Shown here one piece after another: positions 1 through 9,326 of a DNA stretch of 64,000 bases. How positions within the stretch are numbered: the first letter of the stretch is position 1; each line of letters starts with the position of its first letter. The translations under genes were made by a program, and so were the position numbers. The DNA lies in NCBI RefSeq assembly GCF_900100945.1, contig NZ_FNCG01000004.1, forward strand, positions 186,001 to 250,000. The letters are read 5' to 3'. Source of the DNA: Mucilaginibacter gossypii (GTDB taxonomy: Bacteria; Bacteroidota; Bacteroidia; Sphingobacteriales; Sphingobacteriaceae). Under the pieces are notes generated by a model, which saw nothing but the letters and a program-made list of their open reading frames with translations, was not told where the DNA came from and searched no databases.

Positions 1-70
1 CAAAGTAAGCTATTCTGCCGCCTTGTTCATGAACTGACAATTACAGGCAATTTTTACTGCCATTGGCATA

Positions 71-88
71 TTGGCACAGGCATTGATA
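71..88 (+). promoter_or_regulatory. possible sigma-54-like promoter of dnaK
   Basis: TGGCAC at 72-77 and TTGA at 83-86 are separated by five bases, the spacing of the sigma-54 -24/-12 consensus (TGGCAC, N5, TTGC). The usual -12 GC reads GA here, which weakens the match. It lies about 50 bases before the dnaK start. No TAnnTTTG element is obvious nearby. Tentative. Confidence 0.3.
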
Positions 89-137
89 AACAGCAATGGT
101 AAGTAAACAATAAATCAAAAAGAAAAAACAATCATAT

Positions 138-2039
138 ATGTCTAAAATAATTGGAATCGACTTAGGAACAACAAACTCCTGCGTTGCTGTAATGGAAGGT
201 AACGAGCCTGTTGTTATAGCTAACAGCGAGGGTAAACGTACTACGCCGTCTGTAGTAGCTTTTATTGATAATGGCGAACGTAAAGTTGGTGATCCTGCAA
301 AACGTCAGGCTATTACAAACCCTACAAAAACCATTTCGTCAATTAAACGCTTTATGGGTAACCAGTTTAACGAAGTTACAAGTGAAGCGGCACGTGTACC
401 TTATAAAGTAGTTAAAGGCGACAATAACACTCCTCGTGTTGAAATTGGCGACCGTAAATATACCCCGCAAGAAATTTCTGCAATGATCCTTCAGAAAATG
501 AAGAAAACTGCCGAAGATTTCTTAGGTACCGAAGTAACCGAAGCGGTTATTACCGTTCCTGCTTACTTTAACGACGCTCAGCGCCAGGCAACTAAAGAAG
601 CCGGTGAAATTGCTGGTTTAAAAGTACGCCGTATCATTAACGAACCTACTGCTGCTGCATTAGCTTACGGTTTTGATAAAGCTCATAAAGATATGAAGAT
701 TGTTGTGTTTGACTGCGGTGGCGGTACTCATGACGTATCTGTATTGGAATTGGGCGACGGTGTATTTGAAGTGAAAGCTACCGATGGTGATACTCACTTA
801 GGTGGTGACGACTTTGATCAGGTAATTATTGACTGGTTAGCCGACGAGTTTAAAAACGACGAAGGTTTAGACCTGCGTAAAGACCCAATGGCTTTACAAC
901 GTTTAAAAGAATCGGCTGAGAAAGCTAAAATTGAGTTATCAAGCTCTGCTCAAACTGAAGTTAACCTGCCATACATTACTGCAGTTGACGGTATGCCTAA
1001 GCACTTAGTTAAAACATTAACTCGTGCTAAATTTGAGCAATTAGCTGATAGCCTGATCAAACGTACTATTGAGCCTTGTAAATCAGCTTTGAAAAATGCC
1101 GGTTTAAGCACTTCTGATATCGACGAAGTGATTTTGGTAGGTGGTTCAACCCGTATCCCTGCTATCCAGGAAGCTGTACAAAAATTCTTTGGCAAAGCTC
1201 CTTCAAAAGGTGTTAACCCTGATGAAGTTGTTGCTATCGGTGCTGCTATCCAGGGTGGTGTATTAACCGGTGAGGTTAAGGATGTGTTATTGCTTGACGT
1301 TACCCCGCTTTCATTAGGTATCGAAACAATGGGTGGTGTAATGACTAAATTAATTGAGTCAAACACTACTATCCCTACTAAAAAATCTGAAACGTTCTCA
1401 ACCGCCAGCGACAGCCAGCCTTCAGTTGAGATCCACATATTACAAGGTGAGCGCCCAATGGCTGCGGGTAACCGTACTATAGGTCGTTTCCACCTGGATG
1501 GCATTCCGCCAGCACCTCGTGGCGTACCACAAATCGAAGTTACTTTCGATATTGATGCTAATGGTATCCTGCACGTATCTGCAAAAGATAAAGCTACAGG
1601 TAAAGAGCAAAAAATCCGTATCGAAGCTTCTTCAGGTTTAACTGATGCCGAGATCAAAAAGATGAAGGACGAAGCTGAGGCTAATGCTGATGCTGACAAA
1701 AAGGCAAAAGAAGAAGTTGAAAAACTGAATGCTGCCGATGCCCTGATCTTCTCGACTGAAAAACAACTGAAAGAGTACGGCGATAAGATCCCTGCTGATA
1801 AAAAAGCTCCTATCGAAGCTGGCTTAGCTAAATTGAAAGAAGCTTATTCAGCTAAAAACTTTGACGCTATCGAAGCTGCACAAACCGAGCTTAACACTGC
1901 CTGGACTGCTGCATCTGAAGATATGTACAAAGCTTCTGCCGAAGGTGCTCAAGGTCAGCCAGGTGCCGGTGATAACGGTGCAGGCGCGCAAGACAACTCT
2001 GACACCGTTACAGATGTTGATTTTGAAGAAGTGAAATAA
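138..2039 (+). CDS. dnaK: molecular chaperone DnaK (Hsp70)
   Basis: Cytoplasmic ATP-dependent chaperone that binds exposed hydrophobic segments and cycles with DnaJ and GrpE. The 633-residue length is normal. The N-terminus begins with the ATPase motif [14 protein letters not shown]. The phosphate-2 loop reads [10 protein letters not shown], with His where most DnaKs have Phe; I recall this as a common Bacteroidota variant. The linker [16 protein letters not shown] joins the ATPase to the substrate-binding domain, and the C-terminus ends in a Gly/Ala/Gln-rich tail with the conserved acidic end FEEVK. dnaJ and grpE are not in the window, so the gene appears monocistronic. It is followed by a rho-independent terminator. 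Confidence 0.99.
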   Translation: MSKIIGIDLGTTNSCVAVMEGNEPVVIANSEGKRTTPSVVAFIDNGERKVGDPAKRQAITNPTKTISSIKRFMGNQFNEVTSEAARVPYKVVKGDNNTPRVEIGDRKYTPQEISAMILQKMKKTAEDFLGTEVTEAVITVPAYFNDAQRQATKEAGEIAGLKVRRIINEPTAAALAYGFDKAHKDMKIVVFDCGGGTHDVSVLELGDGVFEVKATDGDTHLGGDDFDQVIIDWLADEFKNDEGLDLRKDPMALQRLKESAEKAKIELSSSAQTEVNLPYITAVDGMPKHLVKTLTRAKFEQLADSLIKRTIEPCKSALKNAGLSTSDIDEVILVGGSTRIPAIQEAVQKFFGKAPSKGVNPDEVVAIGAAIQGGVLTGEVKDVLLLDVTPLSLGIETMGGVMTKLIESNTTIPTKKSETFSTASDSQPSVEIHILQGERPMAAGNRTIGRFHLDGIPPAPRGVPQIEVTFDIDANGILHVSAKDKATGKEQKIRIEASSGLTDAEIKKMKDEAEANADADKKAKEEVEKLNAADALIFSTEKQLKEYGDKIPADKKAPIEAGLAKLKEAYSAKNFDAIEAAQTELNTAWTAASEDMYKASAEGAQGQPGAGDNGAGAQDNSDTVTDVDFEEVK

Positions 2040-2062
2040 TTAATTTTGTTTCGATAATAATT

Positions 2063-2099
2063 AAGTCCGGTTTGGTTAATTCCAGACCGGGCTTTTTTT
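2063..2099 (+). terminator. rho-independent terminator after dnaK
   Basis: CCGGT and ACCGG arms enclose a loop of about 15 bases and are followed by GGCTTTTTTT, 25-60 bases after the dnaK stop codon. Confidence 0.75.
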
Positions 2100-2471
2100 G
2101 TGGGGAGATATTGCCTGGTTGCAGAGTAGGAGGGACCTGCGGGGCCATAACTGATCATAATGTAAAGCAACGTAAGGCCCAGCTGCGCTACGTATTTATA
2201 GCCCCGTAAATACCTAAGAGCACTACACTAAAATCTGTAAACTTTTTTAGGACGAGACATAAAGAGCGGTTTTAACTCCGGAGATTCATCCTGTTGAAAT
2301 TTTAGATTGATTAATTTGTGCCTTAACCTAAATATGCAAAAGCTCCTGATGGGACGAACACCAAAGCAAATTGTTTAAAAAGACGCCATTAACCCTCAAC
2401 TAATCCATTAATAACTACTAAACTAATAGGGAAATGCTTAATTTCGCAACCTCATAAGCGTAAAACATAAA
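2100..2471. other. intergenic region dnaK-leuS
   Basis: No gene is supported here. The only clear structure is a hairpin at 2192-2213 with perfect arms GTATTTA and TAAATAC. The last 130 bases are AT-rich and probably hold the leuS promoter, but I could not assign -33/-7 elements with confidence. Confidence 0.4.
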
Positions 2472-5276
2472 ATGGACTACCAATTTAAAGAGATAGAGCA
2501 AAAGTGGCAGCAGTTTTGGGCACAAAACCAAACCTTCAAAGCCGAAGACAAAAGCAGTAAGCCCAAATATTATGTGCTGGATATGTTCCCTTATCCGTCT
2601 GGGGCCGGCCTGCACGTTGGGCACCCGCTGGGCTATATCGCTTCTGATATTTTTGCACGCTACAAACGCTTAAAAGGCTTTAACGTATTGCACCCTATGG
2701 GCTATGATAGCTTTGGTCTGCCGGCCGAGCAATACGCCATACAAACCGGGCAGCACCCTGCTATAACTACCGAAGATAATATTGCTACATATCGCCGCCA
2801 GTTGGACCAGATCGGCTTTTCGTTCGACTGGAGCCGCGAGGTGCGTACCAGCTCTCCCGATTATTATAAATGGACCCAATGGATCTTCATGCAGTTGTTT
2901 AACAGCTGGTATAATAAAGATGCCGACAAAGCCCAGTCAATTGATCAGCTGGTTGCACATTTTGAAACAAAAGGTTCTGCCGGTATTAATGCCGTTTGTG
3001 ATGATGAAATTTTAAGTTTTACTGCCGATGAGTGGAAAGCGTTCAGCAACCAGCAACAGCAGGACGAACTGTTAAAATACCGCCTTACCTACCTGCGCGA
3101 AAGTACCGTAAACTGGTGCCCTGCCCTTGGTACTGTATTGGCCAATGATGAGGTAAAAGACGGCTTTAGCGAGCGTGGCGGCTACCCCGTTGAACAAAAG
3201 AAAATGACCCAATGGAGCATGCGCATTACCGCATACGCCGAAAGGTTATTGCAAGGCCTTGATACTATCGACTGGCCAGAGCCTTTGAAAGAAATGCAAA
3301 GGAACTGGATTGGTAAAAGTACTGGTGCTTCAGTTAAATTCCCGATAGATAAATCAGGTCATAACGCTGCTCTGGGTACCGATTTTATCGAAGTGTTTAC
3401 CACAAGGGTTGATACTATTTTCGGTGTCACCTTCTTGGTAATTGCTCCTGAGCATGAATTAGTTTCTGCATTAACTACACCTGAGCAAAAGGCAGAAATT
3501 GAAGCTTACATTACTCAAACCAAAAAGAAATCGGAGCTTGACAGGATGGCTGATGCCAAGACTGTATCAGGCGCATTTACCGGTAGCTATGTGCTTAACC
3601 CGCTGAACGGGCAGCAAATTCCAATCTGGATTGCTGATTATGTTTTGGCCGGATACGGAACAGGCGCGGTTATGGCCGTACCATCAGGCGATCAGCGCGA
3701 TTACCTTTTCGCAAAGCATTTTAATTTGCCTGTAGTGCAGATTCTCGATATTCAAAACATTGAAACAGAAGCCGATCCAACCAAGGAAGGGACTTATATT
3801 AACTCTGATTTTATTAATGGCCTGGCTTACAAAGAAGCAACTGCCGCGGTGGTTGCCAAACTGGAAGAGATCAATGCCGGTAAAGCCAAAGTTAACTTCA
3901 GGATGCGCGATGCTATTTTCGGCCGCCAACGTTACTGGGGCGAGCCGGTGCCGGTTTACTTTAAAGAGGGTTTACCTCATTTAATTAATGAAAGCCACTT
4001 GCCATTACTATTGCCCGAAATTGATAAATATCTCCCTACCGAAACCGGCGAACCGCCGTTAGGACGTGCAGAGGATTGGAAATATGAAGGTGGTTTGCCT
4101 TACGAGCTAAGCACCATGCCGGGTTGGGCTGGCTCAAGCTGGTACTGGTACCGTTATATGGATGCCAAAAACGATAAGGAGTTCGCATCGCGCGAAGCTA
4201 TTGAATACTGGAAAGACGTTGATTTGTACATCGGCGGCAGTGAACATGCAACCGGTCACCTGTTGTACAGCCGTTTCTGGAACAAGTTTTTGAAAGACCT
4301 TGACCTTGTTGTTGAGGAAGAACCCTTCAAAAAATTGATCAACCAGGGCATGATCCAGGGCCGCAGTAATTTTGTTTACAGGCTGATTGACGAGGAAGGC
4401 CGCGGAACAAATACTTTGGTATCGCACGGTTTAATTAAACAATACAAAACCTCGCCATTACATGTGGATGTAAACATTGTTGAGAACGAGATCCTGAACA
4501 TCGAGAAATTCAAACAATGGCGACCAGAGTTTACTGACGCAGAATTTGTATTGGAAGGCGGCAAATACATCTGCGGTGTTGAAGTTGAAAAGATGTCGAA
4601 ATCCAAGTTCAATGTGGTGAACCCGGATGATATCATCAGCCGTTTCGGTGCCGATACCTTACGGATGTATGAGATGTTCTTAGGCCCGCTGGAGCAGAGC
4701 AAACCGTGGAATACCAATGGTATTGAGGGTGTTTTCAAATTCCTGCGTAAATTCTGGAGGTTATTCCATAATGATGCCTGGGAGTTTGGCGTAAACAATG
4801 CCGCTCCGTCAAAAGCTGAGTTGAAATCATTGCATAAGATCATAAAAAAGGTTGAAGAAGATATCGAGCGTTTCTCGTTCAATACTTCGGTATCCAGCTT
4901 CATGATCGCTGTTAATGAATTAACCGATTTGAAATGCAACAACCGTGCGATATTGCAGGATATGGTGATCATCCTGTCGCCTTATGCGCCGCACATTTGC
5001 GAGGAGCTTTGGTCGTTATTGGGTAATGCTGATGGTACTTTATCATATGCACCATTCCCTAAATTTAATGCCGAGTATTTGGTTGAAGATGAGTTTGCTT
5101 ACCCAATCTCAATCAACGGTAAAATGAAAATGAACCTAAGCATCTCGTTAAGCCTTGATGTTAAAGAAATAGAAGCCTTTGTTTTGGCTAATGCCGATGT
5201 ACAAAAATACCTGGATGGTAAAACCCCTAAAAAACTGATTGTAGTAAAAGGCAGGATTGTGAATATGGTGGTTTAA
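2472..5276 (+). CDS. leuS: leucyl-tRNA synthetase
   Basis: Class Ia aminoacyl-tRNA synthetase that charges tRNA-Leu in the cytoplasm. At 934 residues it is full length. The HIGH-type motif is HVGH at about residues 48-51 (after YPSGAGL), and the KMSKS loop is exact at residues 707-711. The CP1 editing domain is present, with the segment [12 protein letters not shown] that carries the threonine-rich editing site. The tRNA-binding anticodon domain follows the KMSKS loop. The start is the ATG opening [12 protein letters not shown], typical for this family. It appears monocistronic and is followed by a strong terminator. Confidence 0.99.
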   Translation: MDYQFKEIEQKWQQFWAQNQTFKAEDKSSKPKYYVLDMFPYPSGAGLHVGHPLGYIASDIFARYKRLKGFNVLHPMGYDSFGLPAEQYAIQTGQHPAITTEDNIATYRRQLDQIGFSFDWSREVRTSSPDYYKWTQWIFMQLFNSWYNKDADKAQSIDQLVAHFETKGSAGINAVCDDEILSFTADEWKAFSNQQQQDELLKYRLTYLRESTVNWCPALGTVLANDEVKDGFSERGGYPVEQKKMTQWSMRITAYAERLLQGLDTIDWPEPLKEMQRNWIGKSTGASVKFPIDKSGHNAALGTDFIEVFTTRVDTIFGVTFLVIAPEHELVSALTTPEQKAEIEAYITQTKKKSELDRMADAKTVSGAFTGSYVLNPLNGQQIPIWIADYVLAGYGTGAVMAVPSGDQRDYLFAKHFNLPVVQILDIQNIETEADPTKEGTYINSDFINGLAYKEATAAVVAKLEEINAGKAKVNFRMRDAIFGRQRYWGEPVPVYFKEGLPHLINESHLPLLLPEIDKYLPTETGEPPLGRAEDWKYEGGLPYELSTMPGWAGSSWYWYRYMDAKNDKEFASREAIEYWKDVDLYIGGSEHATGHLLYSRFWNKFLKDLDLVVEEEPFKKLINQGMIQGRSNFVYRLIDEEGRGTNTLVSHGLIKQYKTSPLHVDVNIVENEILNIEKFKQWRPEFTDAEFVLEGGKYICGVEVEKMSKSKFNVVNPDDIISRFGADTLRMYEMFLGPLEQSKPWNTNGIEGVFKFLRKFWRLFHNDAWEFGVNNAAPSKAELKSLHKIIKKVEEDIERFSFNTSVSSFMIAVNELTDLKCNNRAILQDMVIILSPYAPHICEELWSLLGNADGTLSYAPFPKFNAEYLVEDEFAYPISINGKMKMNLSISLSLDVKEIEAFVLANADVQKYLDGKTPKKLIVVKGRIVNMVV

Positions 5277-5283
5277 ACCCTCT

Positions 5284-5300
5284 CCACCCCTTAAGGGGGT
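5284..5300. repeat. C-rich/G-rich intergenic repeat (CCCCTTAAGGGGG type)
   Basis: The core CCCCTTAAGGGGG forms a short dyad directly after leuS. Similar CCCCT-AAGGGGG words recur in this window at 24597, 24720, 33917 and 49385-49470, always in gene gaps. Confidence 0.5.
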
Positions 5301-5317
5301 ACTTTTAGAAATCCCAA

Positions 5318-5351
5318 CCCTGGTTTTGGAACGCAAGGCCAGGGCTTTTTT
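5318..5351 (+). terminator. terminator after leuS
   Basis: CCCTGG at 5318-5323 pairs with CCAGGG at 5339-5344 and is followed by CTTTTTT. It lies about 40 bases after the leuS stop. The rest of the leuS-usp gap (to 5595) shows no gene. Confidence 0.8.
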
Positions 5352-5595
5352 ATTGCCTGAAATAAAGATGTCAAATCCGAAACACTTCGAAAGGCGGAAA
5401 CGGGCGATGAAGGGGTAAGAAAAGTTATCCGCCTTGTATAGCCTCTCTATCGCCCCAACGTACAAACATCCCGTGCTCCATCGATGACATCCTGAAAATT
5501 CTAATCACATTCTAATTTCTTTCTTAAACCGTTTTAATGCCTGGTACCGACTATTGTATCAACAAACAGTAGTAAACACAAAAAAAGGTATCATC

Positions 5596-6087
5596 ATGAA
5601 AACATTAAACATTATCATCCCGTCTGATTTCACCTTATCATCATTAAACATTATACCTGTTTTAGCAGAGCGCTATCCGGATCAAAAGCTCAACATATCG
5701 TTCGTTCATTTCCTGCAATTGTCCGACTCTATATCCGATCTGTTATTATTATCCCGCAGGAGCAGGGAATACCAGCTCATCAGCGATGAATTTTACGCCG
5801 GTTGCACTATGCTGAAGAATGACTATGCAGACCAGATAGAAAACATCATCCCCGACTTTTTTTATGGCAACACAGTGGCTGTATTTAAAAACTATCTGGA
5901 AGAAAAAGAGGCAGGCCTGATTGCCATGCCCGAAAGTCACAACTATGCAAGGTTAACACCAAACAGTTTTGACCCTACCATACTGATGCAACGGAGCGGG
6001 TATAAAATAATTACCCTTAAAGCTAAAGTTAAACAGCCTTTAACCATCGTCAATGCCGAAGCAGAGCATGAGCTGCTGGAGGTTTAA
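5596..6087 (+). CDS. UspA-like universal stress family protein
   Basis: A 163-residue cytoplasmic protein opening MKTLNIIIPSDFTLSSLNII, the beta-alpha start of a universal-stress-protein fold (beta strand, then a DFT/DFS turn). The middle part and the late Ser-Gly-Tyr-Lys-Ile segment (RSGYKIITLKAK) fit a divergent Usp domain. The ATP-binding GxxGxxxxxxxxGS signature is not visible, so nucleotide binding is doubtful. I chose the ATG at 5596 over the upstream ATG at 5554 because the upstream residues look untranslated and the fold begins at MKTL. The bestrophin-like gene follows 31 bases later on the same strand, so the two are likely co-transcribed. Confidence 0.6.
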   Translation: MKTLNIIIPSDFTLSSLNIIPVLAERYPDQKLNISFVHFLQLSDSISDLLLLSRRSREYQLISDEFYAGCTMLKNDYADQIENIIPDFFYGNTVAVFKNYLEEKEAGLIAMPESHNYARLTPNSFDPTILMQRSGYKIITLKAKVKQPLTIVNAEAEHELLEV

Positions 6088-6118
6088 TATTTACTAAAAT
6101 CATTTAAAACAACTATCT

Positions 6119-7051
6119 ATGTTACTAAAAGAAAATATCCCGGTAAAATATGTGGTGGGCAAAATAAAGCATGAATTGTTACTGGTTGCCGTGTATGCTG
6201 TAGCTATAGCTTTATTCCATCGCTTTTTGCCTGAGTACCGCATTTCAATCCCAATTGCTGTGCCAGCCATATTGGCTACAATCATATCCTTGTTGCTGGC
6301 ATTTCGCTCAAACCAGGCCTACGATCGATGGTGGGAAGCCCGGAGCATTTGGGGAGCTATAGTGAACGATTCAAGATCGCTGGTTCGCGAGTTGATCACG
6401 TTTTTAGATGGCGATAACGCCGTATGTGAAGAAATAGAAGGTTTCAAAAAACGATTTGTTTACAGGCAGATAGCATGGTGCCATGGCTTAAGCCAATCAT
6501 TACGTAAGCAAGATCCCTATGCTAAAAACGCCCACCTGCTGGTTGACGAAGAGGTGAAATTCACTCATCGTTTTACAAACATGCCCAACAGCTTGTTAAA
6601 ACTGCACGGGCTTGACCTAAAACTGGCTTATAAAAATGGGTGGCTTAATGATTACCAGCAAGTGCAGATAGATGGCACGCTTAACCGCCTGTGCGATGCT
6701 ATGGGCAAATGCGAGCGGATCAAGAACACGGTATTCCCGGTTACATACAGCTTATACATCCATTTTTGCCTGTACCTGTTTATCATATTGCTGCCATTTG
6801 GCCTCATCGAATTCTTCGGCATGTTTGAAGTACCGCTGATCATAGCTATAGCAGCAGCATTTTTACTGGTAGAGAAAATGGCCATCCACCTGCAGGACCC
6901 ATTTGAGAACAAACCAACAGACACCCCAACAACTGCCATATCGCAAACTATTGAACGCGACTTAAAGCAGATGCTTAACGATAAACATGAGAGTGAAAAG
7001 GCGCCGGTGCAAACTGCCGCCGCTAAAGCAAACGTATATTATATACTGTAA
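6119..7051 (+). CDS. bestrophin-family (UPF0187) ion channel protein
   Basis: Inner-membrane protein of 310 residues. The bestrophin signature is clear: after the first two hydrophobic segments comes RSNQAYDRWWEARSIWGAIV (about residue 61), followed by SRSLVRELITF. A second hydrophobic pair lies at about residues 205-245, and the motif QDPFENKPTDTP at about 260-271 is typical of the bacterial family. Bacterial bestrophins are pentameric ion channels; KpBest conducts cations, while some in photosynthetic organisms carry anions. The substrate here cannot be told from sequence. It lies downstream of the Usp-like gene and is followed by a stable hairpin that also faces the convergent gene. Confidence 0.92.
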   Translation: MLLKENIPVKYVVGKIKHELLLVAVYAVAIALFHRFLPEYRISIPIAVPAILATIISLLLAFRSNQAYDRWWEARSIWGAIVNDSRSLVRELITFLDGDNAVCEEIEGFKKRFVYRQIAWCHGLSQSLRKQDPYAKNAHLLVDEEVKFTHRFTNMPNSLLKLHGLDLKLAYKNGWLNDYQQVQIDGTLNRLCDAMGKCERIKNTVFPVTYSLYIHFCLYLFIILLPFGLIEFFGMFEVPLIIAIAAAFLLVEKMAIHLQDPFENKPTDTPTTAISQTIERDLKQMLNDKHESEKAPVQTAAAKANVYYIL

Positions 7052-7058
7052 GCTTTAT

Positions 7059-7084
7059 ACCCCTGTGCGGGAAGGCACAGGGGT
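7059..7084. terminator. bidirectional terminator hairpin
   Basis: ACCCCTGTGC and GCACAGGGGT form a ten-base-pair stem with loop GGGAAG between two convergent genes. The T-run is short, so it may act mainly as a 3'-end stabilising structure. Confidence 0.6.
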
Positions 7085-7093
7085 TCACTTATT

Positions 7094-7297
7094 TTATTCC
7101 CTAAAGCCTAAACCTTTTTCTTTCATCTTCTCCTTCACTATCGGCACCGAACTTTTGCCTACACCGTGAAAATGCAAAAACTCTTTCTCGGTAAGTTTTG
7201 ATAATTCAAGCAATGACGTGATACCGGCATTAGCCAGCGCTCGCCGTGCAGGATTACCCAGTTTACCAAAAGGACTATTTGATTCTTCAGTCTTCAT
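7094..7297 (-). CDS. small helix-hairpin-helix protein, RNA polymerase alpha-CTD-like
   Basis: A 67-residue protein made almost entirely of one alpha-CTD-like fold: GNPARRALANAGITSLLELS, then KLTEKEFLHFHGVGKSSVP. The pattern LGxPARRALxxAGI followed by HGVG matches the helix-hairpin-helix of the RNA polymerase alpha C-terminal domain and related stand-alone proteins in Bacteroidota. It probably binds nucleic acid, but the partner is unknown. There is no signal peptide or membrane segment. It is convergent with the bestrophin gene and precedes a REP-rich region. Confidence 0.7.
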   Translation of the reverse strand: MKTEESNSPFGKLGNPARRALANAGITSLLELSKLTEKEFLHFHGVGKSSVPIVKEKMKEKGLGFRE

Positions 7298-7395
7298 AAT
7301 GAATGCTTTAATTGATGATCAAATTTAACATCAAACTACCTTTTGCGTGCGGGGCATTTGCGACTATTGAGGGGGTGGGATTCTTGAGCTTATTC

Positions 7396-7412
7396 CTTGC
7401 GCTCGTTTGCAA
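7396..7412 (+). repeat. truncated REP element (family 1)
   Basis: CTTGCGCTCGTTTGCAAC matches the first half of the REP described at 7486 and then diverges. It is a partial copy on the left edge of the RAYT locus. Confidence 0.6.
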
Positions 7413-7434
7413 CTTTATAAAACAGAGAAAACAT

Positions 7435-7463
7435 GTCATTGCGAGCGCAGCGCGGCAATCGCA
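7435..7463 (+). repeat. solo half of the TCATTGCGAG repeat
   Basis: ATGTCATTGCGAG followed by a GCGGCAATCGC segment resembles one arm of the inverted-repeat element at 45911-45999. The second arm is missing here. Confidence 0.45.
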
Positions 7464-7485
7464 GGGAAGCATAGCCGCACTCCTT

Positions 7486-7532
7486 GCGCTCGTTTGTAAC
7501 GAGCGCTTAATATGGTTTTGCGATTGTATCGC
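7486..7532 (+). repeat. REP element, family 1, upstream of RAYT
   Basis: Two hairpins in series. The first is GCGCTCGTT, TGT, AACGAGCGC (7486-7506). A spacer TTAATATGGTTTT follows, then GCGAT, TGT, ATCGC (7520-7532). The same layout recurs at 8271-8317 in the same orientation, at 8143-8193 inverted, and at 38246-38348. Confidence 0.85.
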
Positions 7533-7566
7533 ACGATCACTAATTTAGTCTAAACCATTATTCACA

Positions 7567-8139
7567 ATGTCAGATCAATACAGAGTAAGAAACCCAGAAG
7601 AAATACATTTCGTTACTTTTACTATTGTGGACTGGATTGATGTTTTTATCAGGCCATCCTACAAGCAATTTATTATCGATTCTCTTATTTACTGTCAAAA
7701 AAATAAAAGTTTAGAGATATACGCTTTCTGCCTGATGACAAACCACCTCCATCTATTGGTGTCGGCAAAGCATCCTGTAAGATTACCCGATATTATTCGG
7801 GATTTTAAAAAACATACCAACAAACAAATCATTAAACTAATAAAAGAAGAGAATGAAAGCCGGAGGGATTGGATGTTATATCGCTTTCAATATAATGCAA
7901 GGTTTGATGATCGAATACAAAATTATAAAGTTTGGCAGGATGGCTATCATTCAATTGAGTGCGACCGGGAAGACATACTTTTTCAGAAGTTGGATTATAT
8001 TCACGACAATCCTGTACGGGCAGAAATAGTAAGCTATCCTGAACATTACATATATAGTTCGGCAGTGAACTATGCAGGAGAGCAGGGTTTGTTAGAAGTA
8101 ACATTGTTGGAGAGAGGCTTTATGTCTATAAAATTTTAG
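7567..8139 (+). CDS. REP-associated tyrosine transposase (RAYT), IS200-like Y1/HUH fold
   Basis: A 190-residue single-strand DNA transposase of the TnpA-REP type, which cleaves and joins REP hairpins via a tyrosine nucleophile. The HUH metal motif is visible as NHLHLL at about residues 59-64, within FCLMTNHLHLLVSA. The family C-terminal signature is also present: LDYIHDNPVRAEIV, then YPEHYIYSSA. The short length and HLHLL motif fit the Y1_Tnp domain. The gene is bracketed by REP elements (7486-7532 before; 8143-8193 immediately after the stop, inverted; 8271-8317). This arrangement is the classic mark of a RAYT rather than an IS200 element. No frameshift is seen, so it is probably active or recently active. 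Confidence 0.92.
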   Translation: MSDQYRVRNPEEIHFVTFTIVDWIDVFIRPSYKQFIIDSLIYCQKNKSLEIYAFCLMTNHLHLLVSAKHPVRLPDIIRDFKKHTNKQIIKLIKEENESRRDWMLYRFQYNARFDDRIQNYKVWQDGYHSIECDREDILFQKLDYIHDNPVRAEIVSYPEHYIYSSAVNYAGEQGLLEVTLLERGFMSIKF

Positions 8140-8142
8140 TTT

Positions 8143-8193
8143 GCTTACGTTATAAACGTAAGCCCATATTAAGCGCTCGTTGCAAACGAGCGC
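8143..8193 (-). repeat. REP element, family 1, inverted, directly 3' of RAYT
   Basis: On the minus strand it reads hairpin GCGCTCGTT/AACGAGCGC (8173-8193), then spacer TTAATATGG, then a variant second hairpin of GCTTACGTT with AACGTAAGC (8143-8163). It begins four bases after the RAYT stop codon and is opposite in orientation to the upstream copy. Confidence 0.85.
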
Positions 8194-8227
8194 AAGAAGT
8201 AGCACAAGATGGTGTAGTAACAAAACA

Positions 8228-8260
8228 AAAAGAGCCACCTCTACGGTAGCTCTTTTATTT
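8228..8260. terminator. bidirectional terminator between RAYT and accA
   Basis: AAAGAGC and GCTCTTT arms around a short internal ACC/GGT pairing, with A-runs on the left and T-runs on the right. It can serve accA on the minus strand and the RAYT on the plus strand. Confidence 0.65.
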
Positions 8261-8270
8261 CTTGTTTCTT

Positions 8271-8317
8271 GCGCTCGTTTATAACGAGCGCTTAATATGG
8301 TTTAGCGATTGCATCGC
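8271..8317 (+). repeat. REP element, family 1
   Basis: GCGCTCGTT, TAT, AACGAGCGC (8271-8291), spacer TTAATATGGTTTA, then GCGAT, TGC, ATCGC (8305-8317). It ends eight bases before the accA stop codon. Together with 8143-8193 it makes an inverted pair (BIME-like). Confidence 0.85.
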
Positions 8318-8325
8318 GATACTTT

Positions 8326-9279
8326 CTATTCATTAACCACACCCATTGAGCAGAATTTATCAATACGCTCGGCCACAAGCTCATCAATATTGCGCTCTTT
8401 AAGGGTTTTCAAGTCTTTTAATAATTGTTTTTTCAGAATACCGGCCATAGCAACCGGGTCTTGATGGGCACCGCCAAGGGGTTCTTTGATCACCCCGTCA
8501 ATCAGCTTGTTCTTAAACATTTCTGTCGAGGTTAGTTTAAGTACTTCGGCAGCACGCTCTTTATTTTCCCAGGTTTTCCAGAGAATGGTTGAGCAGTTTT
8601 CGGGAGAGATCACTGAATACCATGAGTTGTCCAGCATCAGTACCCTATCGCCAATACCAATACCCAATGCGCCGCCCGATGCACCTTCGCCAATAATAAC
8701 ACAGATCACCGGCACTTTCAGCACTGCCATTTCGAGCAGGTTACGGGCAATGGCTTCACCTTGTCCGCGCTCTTCGGCCTCTAAACCCGGATAAGCTCCC
8801 GGAGTATCAATTAAAGTAACAACGGGCTTGTTGAATTTTTCGGCCATTTTCATTAGCCTTAAGGCTTTACGATAACCTTCCGGATTAGCCATACCGAAGT
8901 TACGGTACTGGCGCTCTTTAGTGTTACGGCCCTTTTGATGGCCGATAAACATTACTGTTTGGCCATTCAGCGTACCAAAACCACCAATTATTGCTTTATC
9001 ATCACCTACGGTACGGTCGCCATGCAGTTCAATAAAATCATCACACATCAGCTCAATGTACTGCAAGGTGTAAGGCCTTTCGGGATGACGCGAAATTTGT
9101 ACTTTTTGCCAGCCTGTGAGGTTGCTGTATATATCTTTTTTGGCTTCTTCCAGCTTTCCTTCCAGCTCGGCAACAGTTGCCGACATGTCGAGTTTGTTTT
9201 TTTCCTCAACCTGCTTTACCTTCTCTATTTGCTGCTGTAACTCAGCCAGTGGTTTTTCAAAATCAAACGTAATCTTCAT
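8326..9279 (-). CDS. accA: acetyl-CoA carboxylase carboxyltransferase subunit alpha
   Basis: Alpha subunit of the carboxyltransferase that moves the carboxyl group from carboxybiotin to acetyl-CoA, the first step of fatty acid synthesis. It works with AccD, which is not in this window. At 317 residues it is the usual length. The N-terminal coiled segment ([20 protein letters not shown]) and the conserved core are present: [70 protein letters not shown], and the glycine-rich loop [15 protein letters not shown]. The oxyanion-hole and CoA-binding residues are intact. It stands alone, with a repeat-rich 3' side. Confidence 0.98.
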   Translation of the reverse strand: MKITFDFEKPLAELQQQIEKVKQVEEKNKLDMSATVAELEGKLEEAKKDIYSNLTGWQKVQISRHPERPYTLQYIELMCDDFIELHGDRTVGDDKAIIGGFGTLNGQTVMFIGHQKGRNTKERQYRNFGMANPEGYRKALRLMKMAEKFNKPVVTLIDTPGAYPGLEAEERGQGEAIARNLLEMAVLKVPVICVIIGEGASGGALGIGIGDRVLMLDNSWYSVISPENCSTILWKTWENKERAAEVLKLTSTEMFKNKLIDGVIKEPLGGAHQDPVAMAGILKKQLLKDLKTLKERNIDELVAERIDKFCSMGVVNE

Positions 9280-9326
9280 ACACTTTATTTGGAGGCGCTA
9301 AATTAAGCAAATCAAACGGGATATTT

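Noticed and set aside
950-1699. 249-codon ORF on the minus strand inside dnaK
   Set aside because: It lies fully within a certain gene and its residue pattern is the antisense image of DnaK. No family features.
7312-7548. 78-codon ORF before the first RAYT
   Set aside because: It is composed of REP and TCATTGCGAG repeat words translated in one frame. Not a plausible protein.
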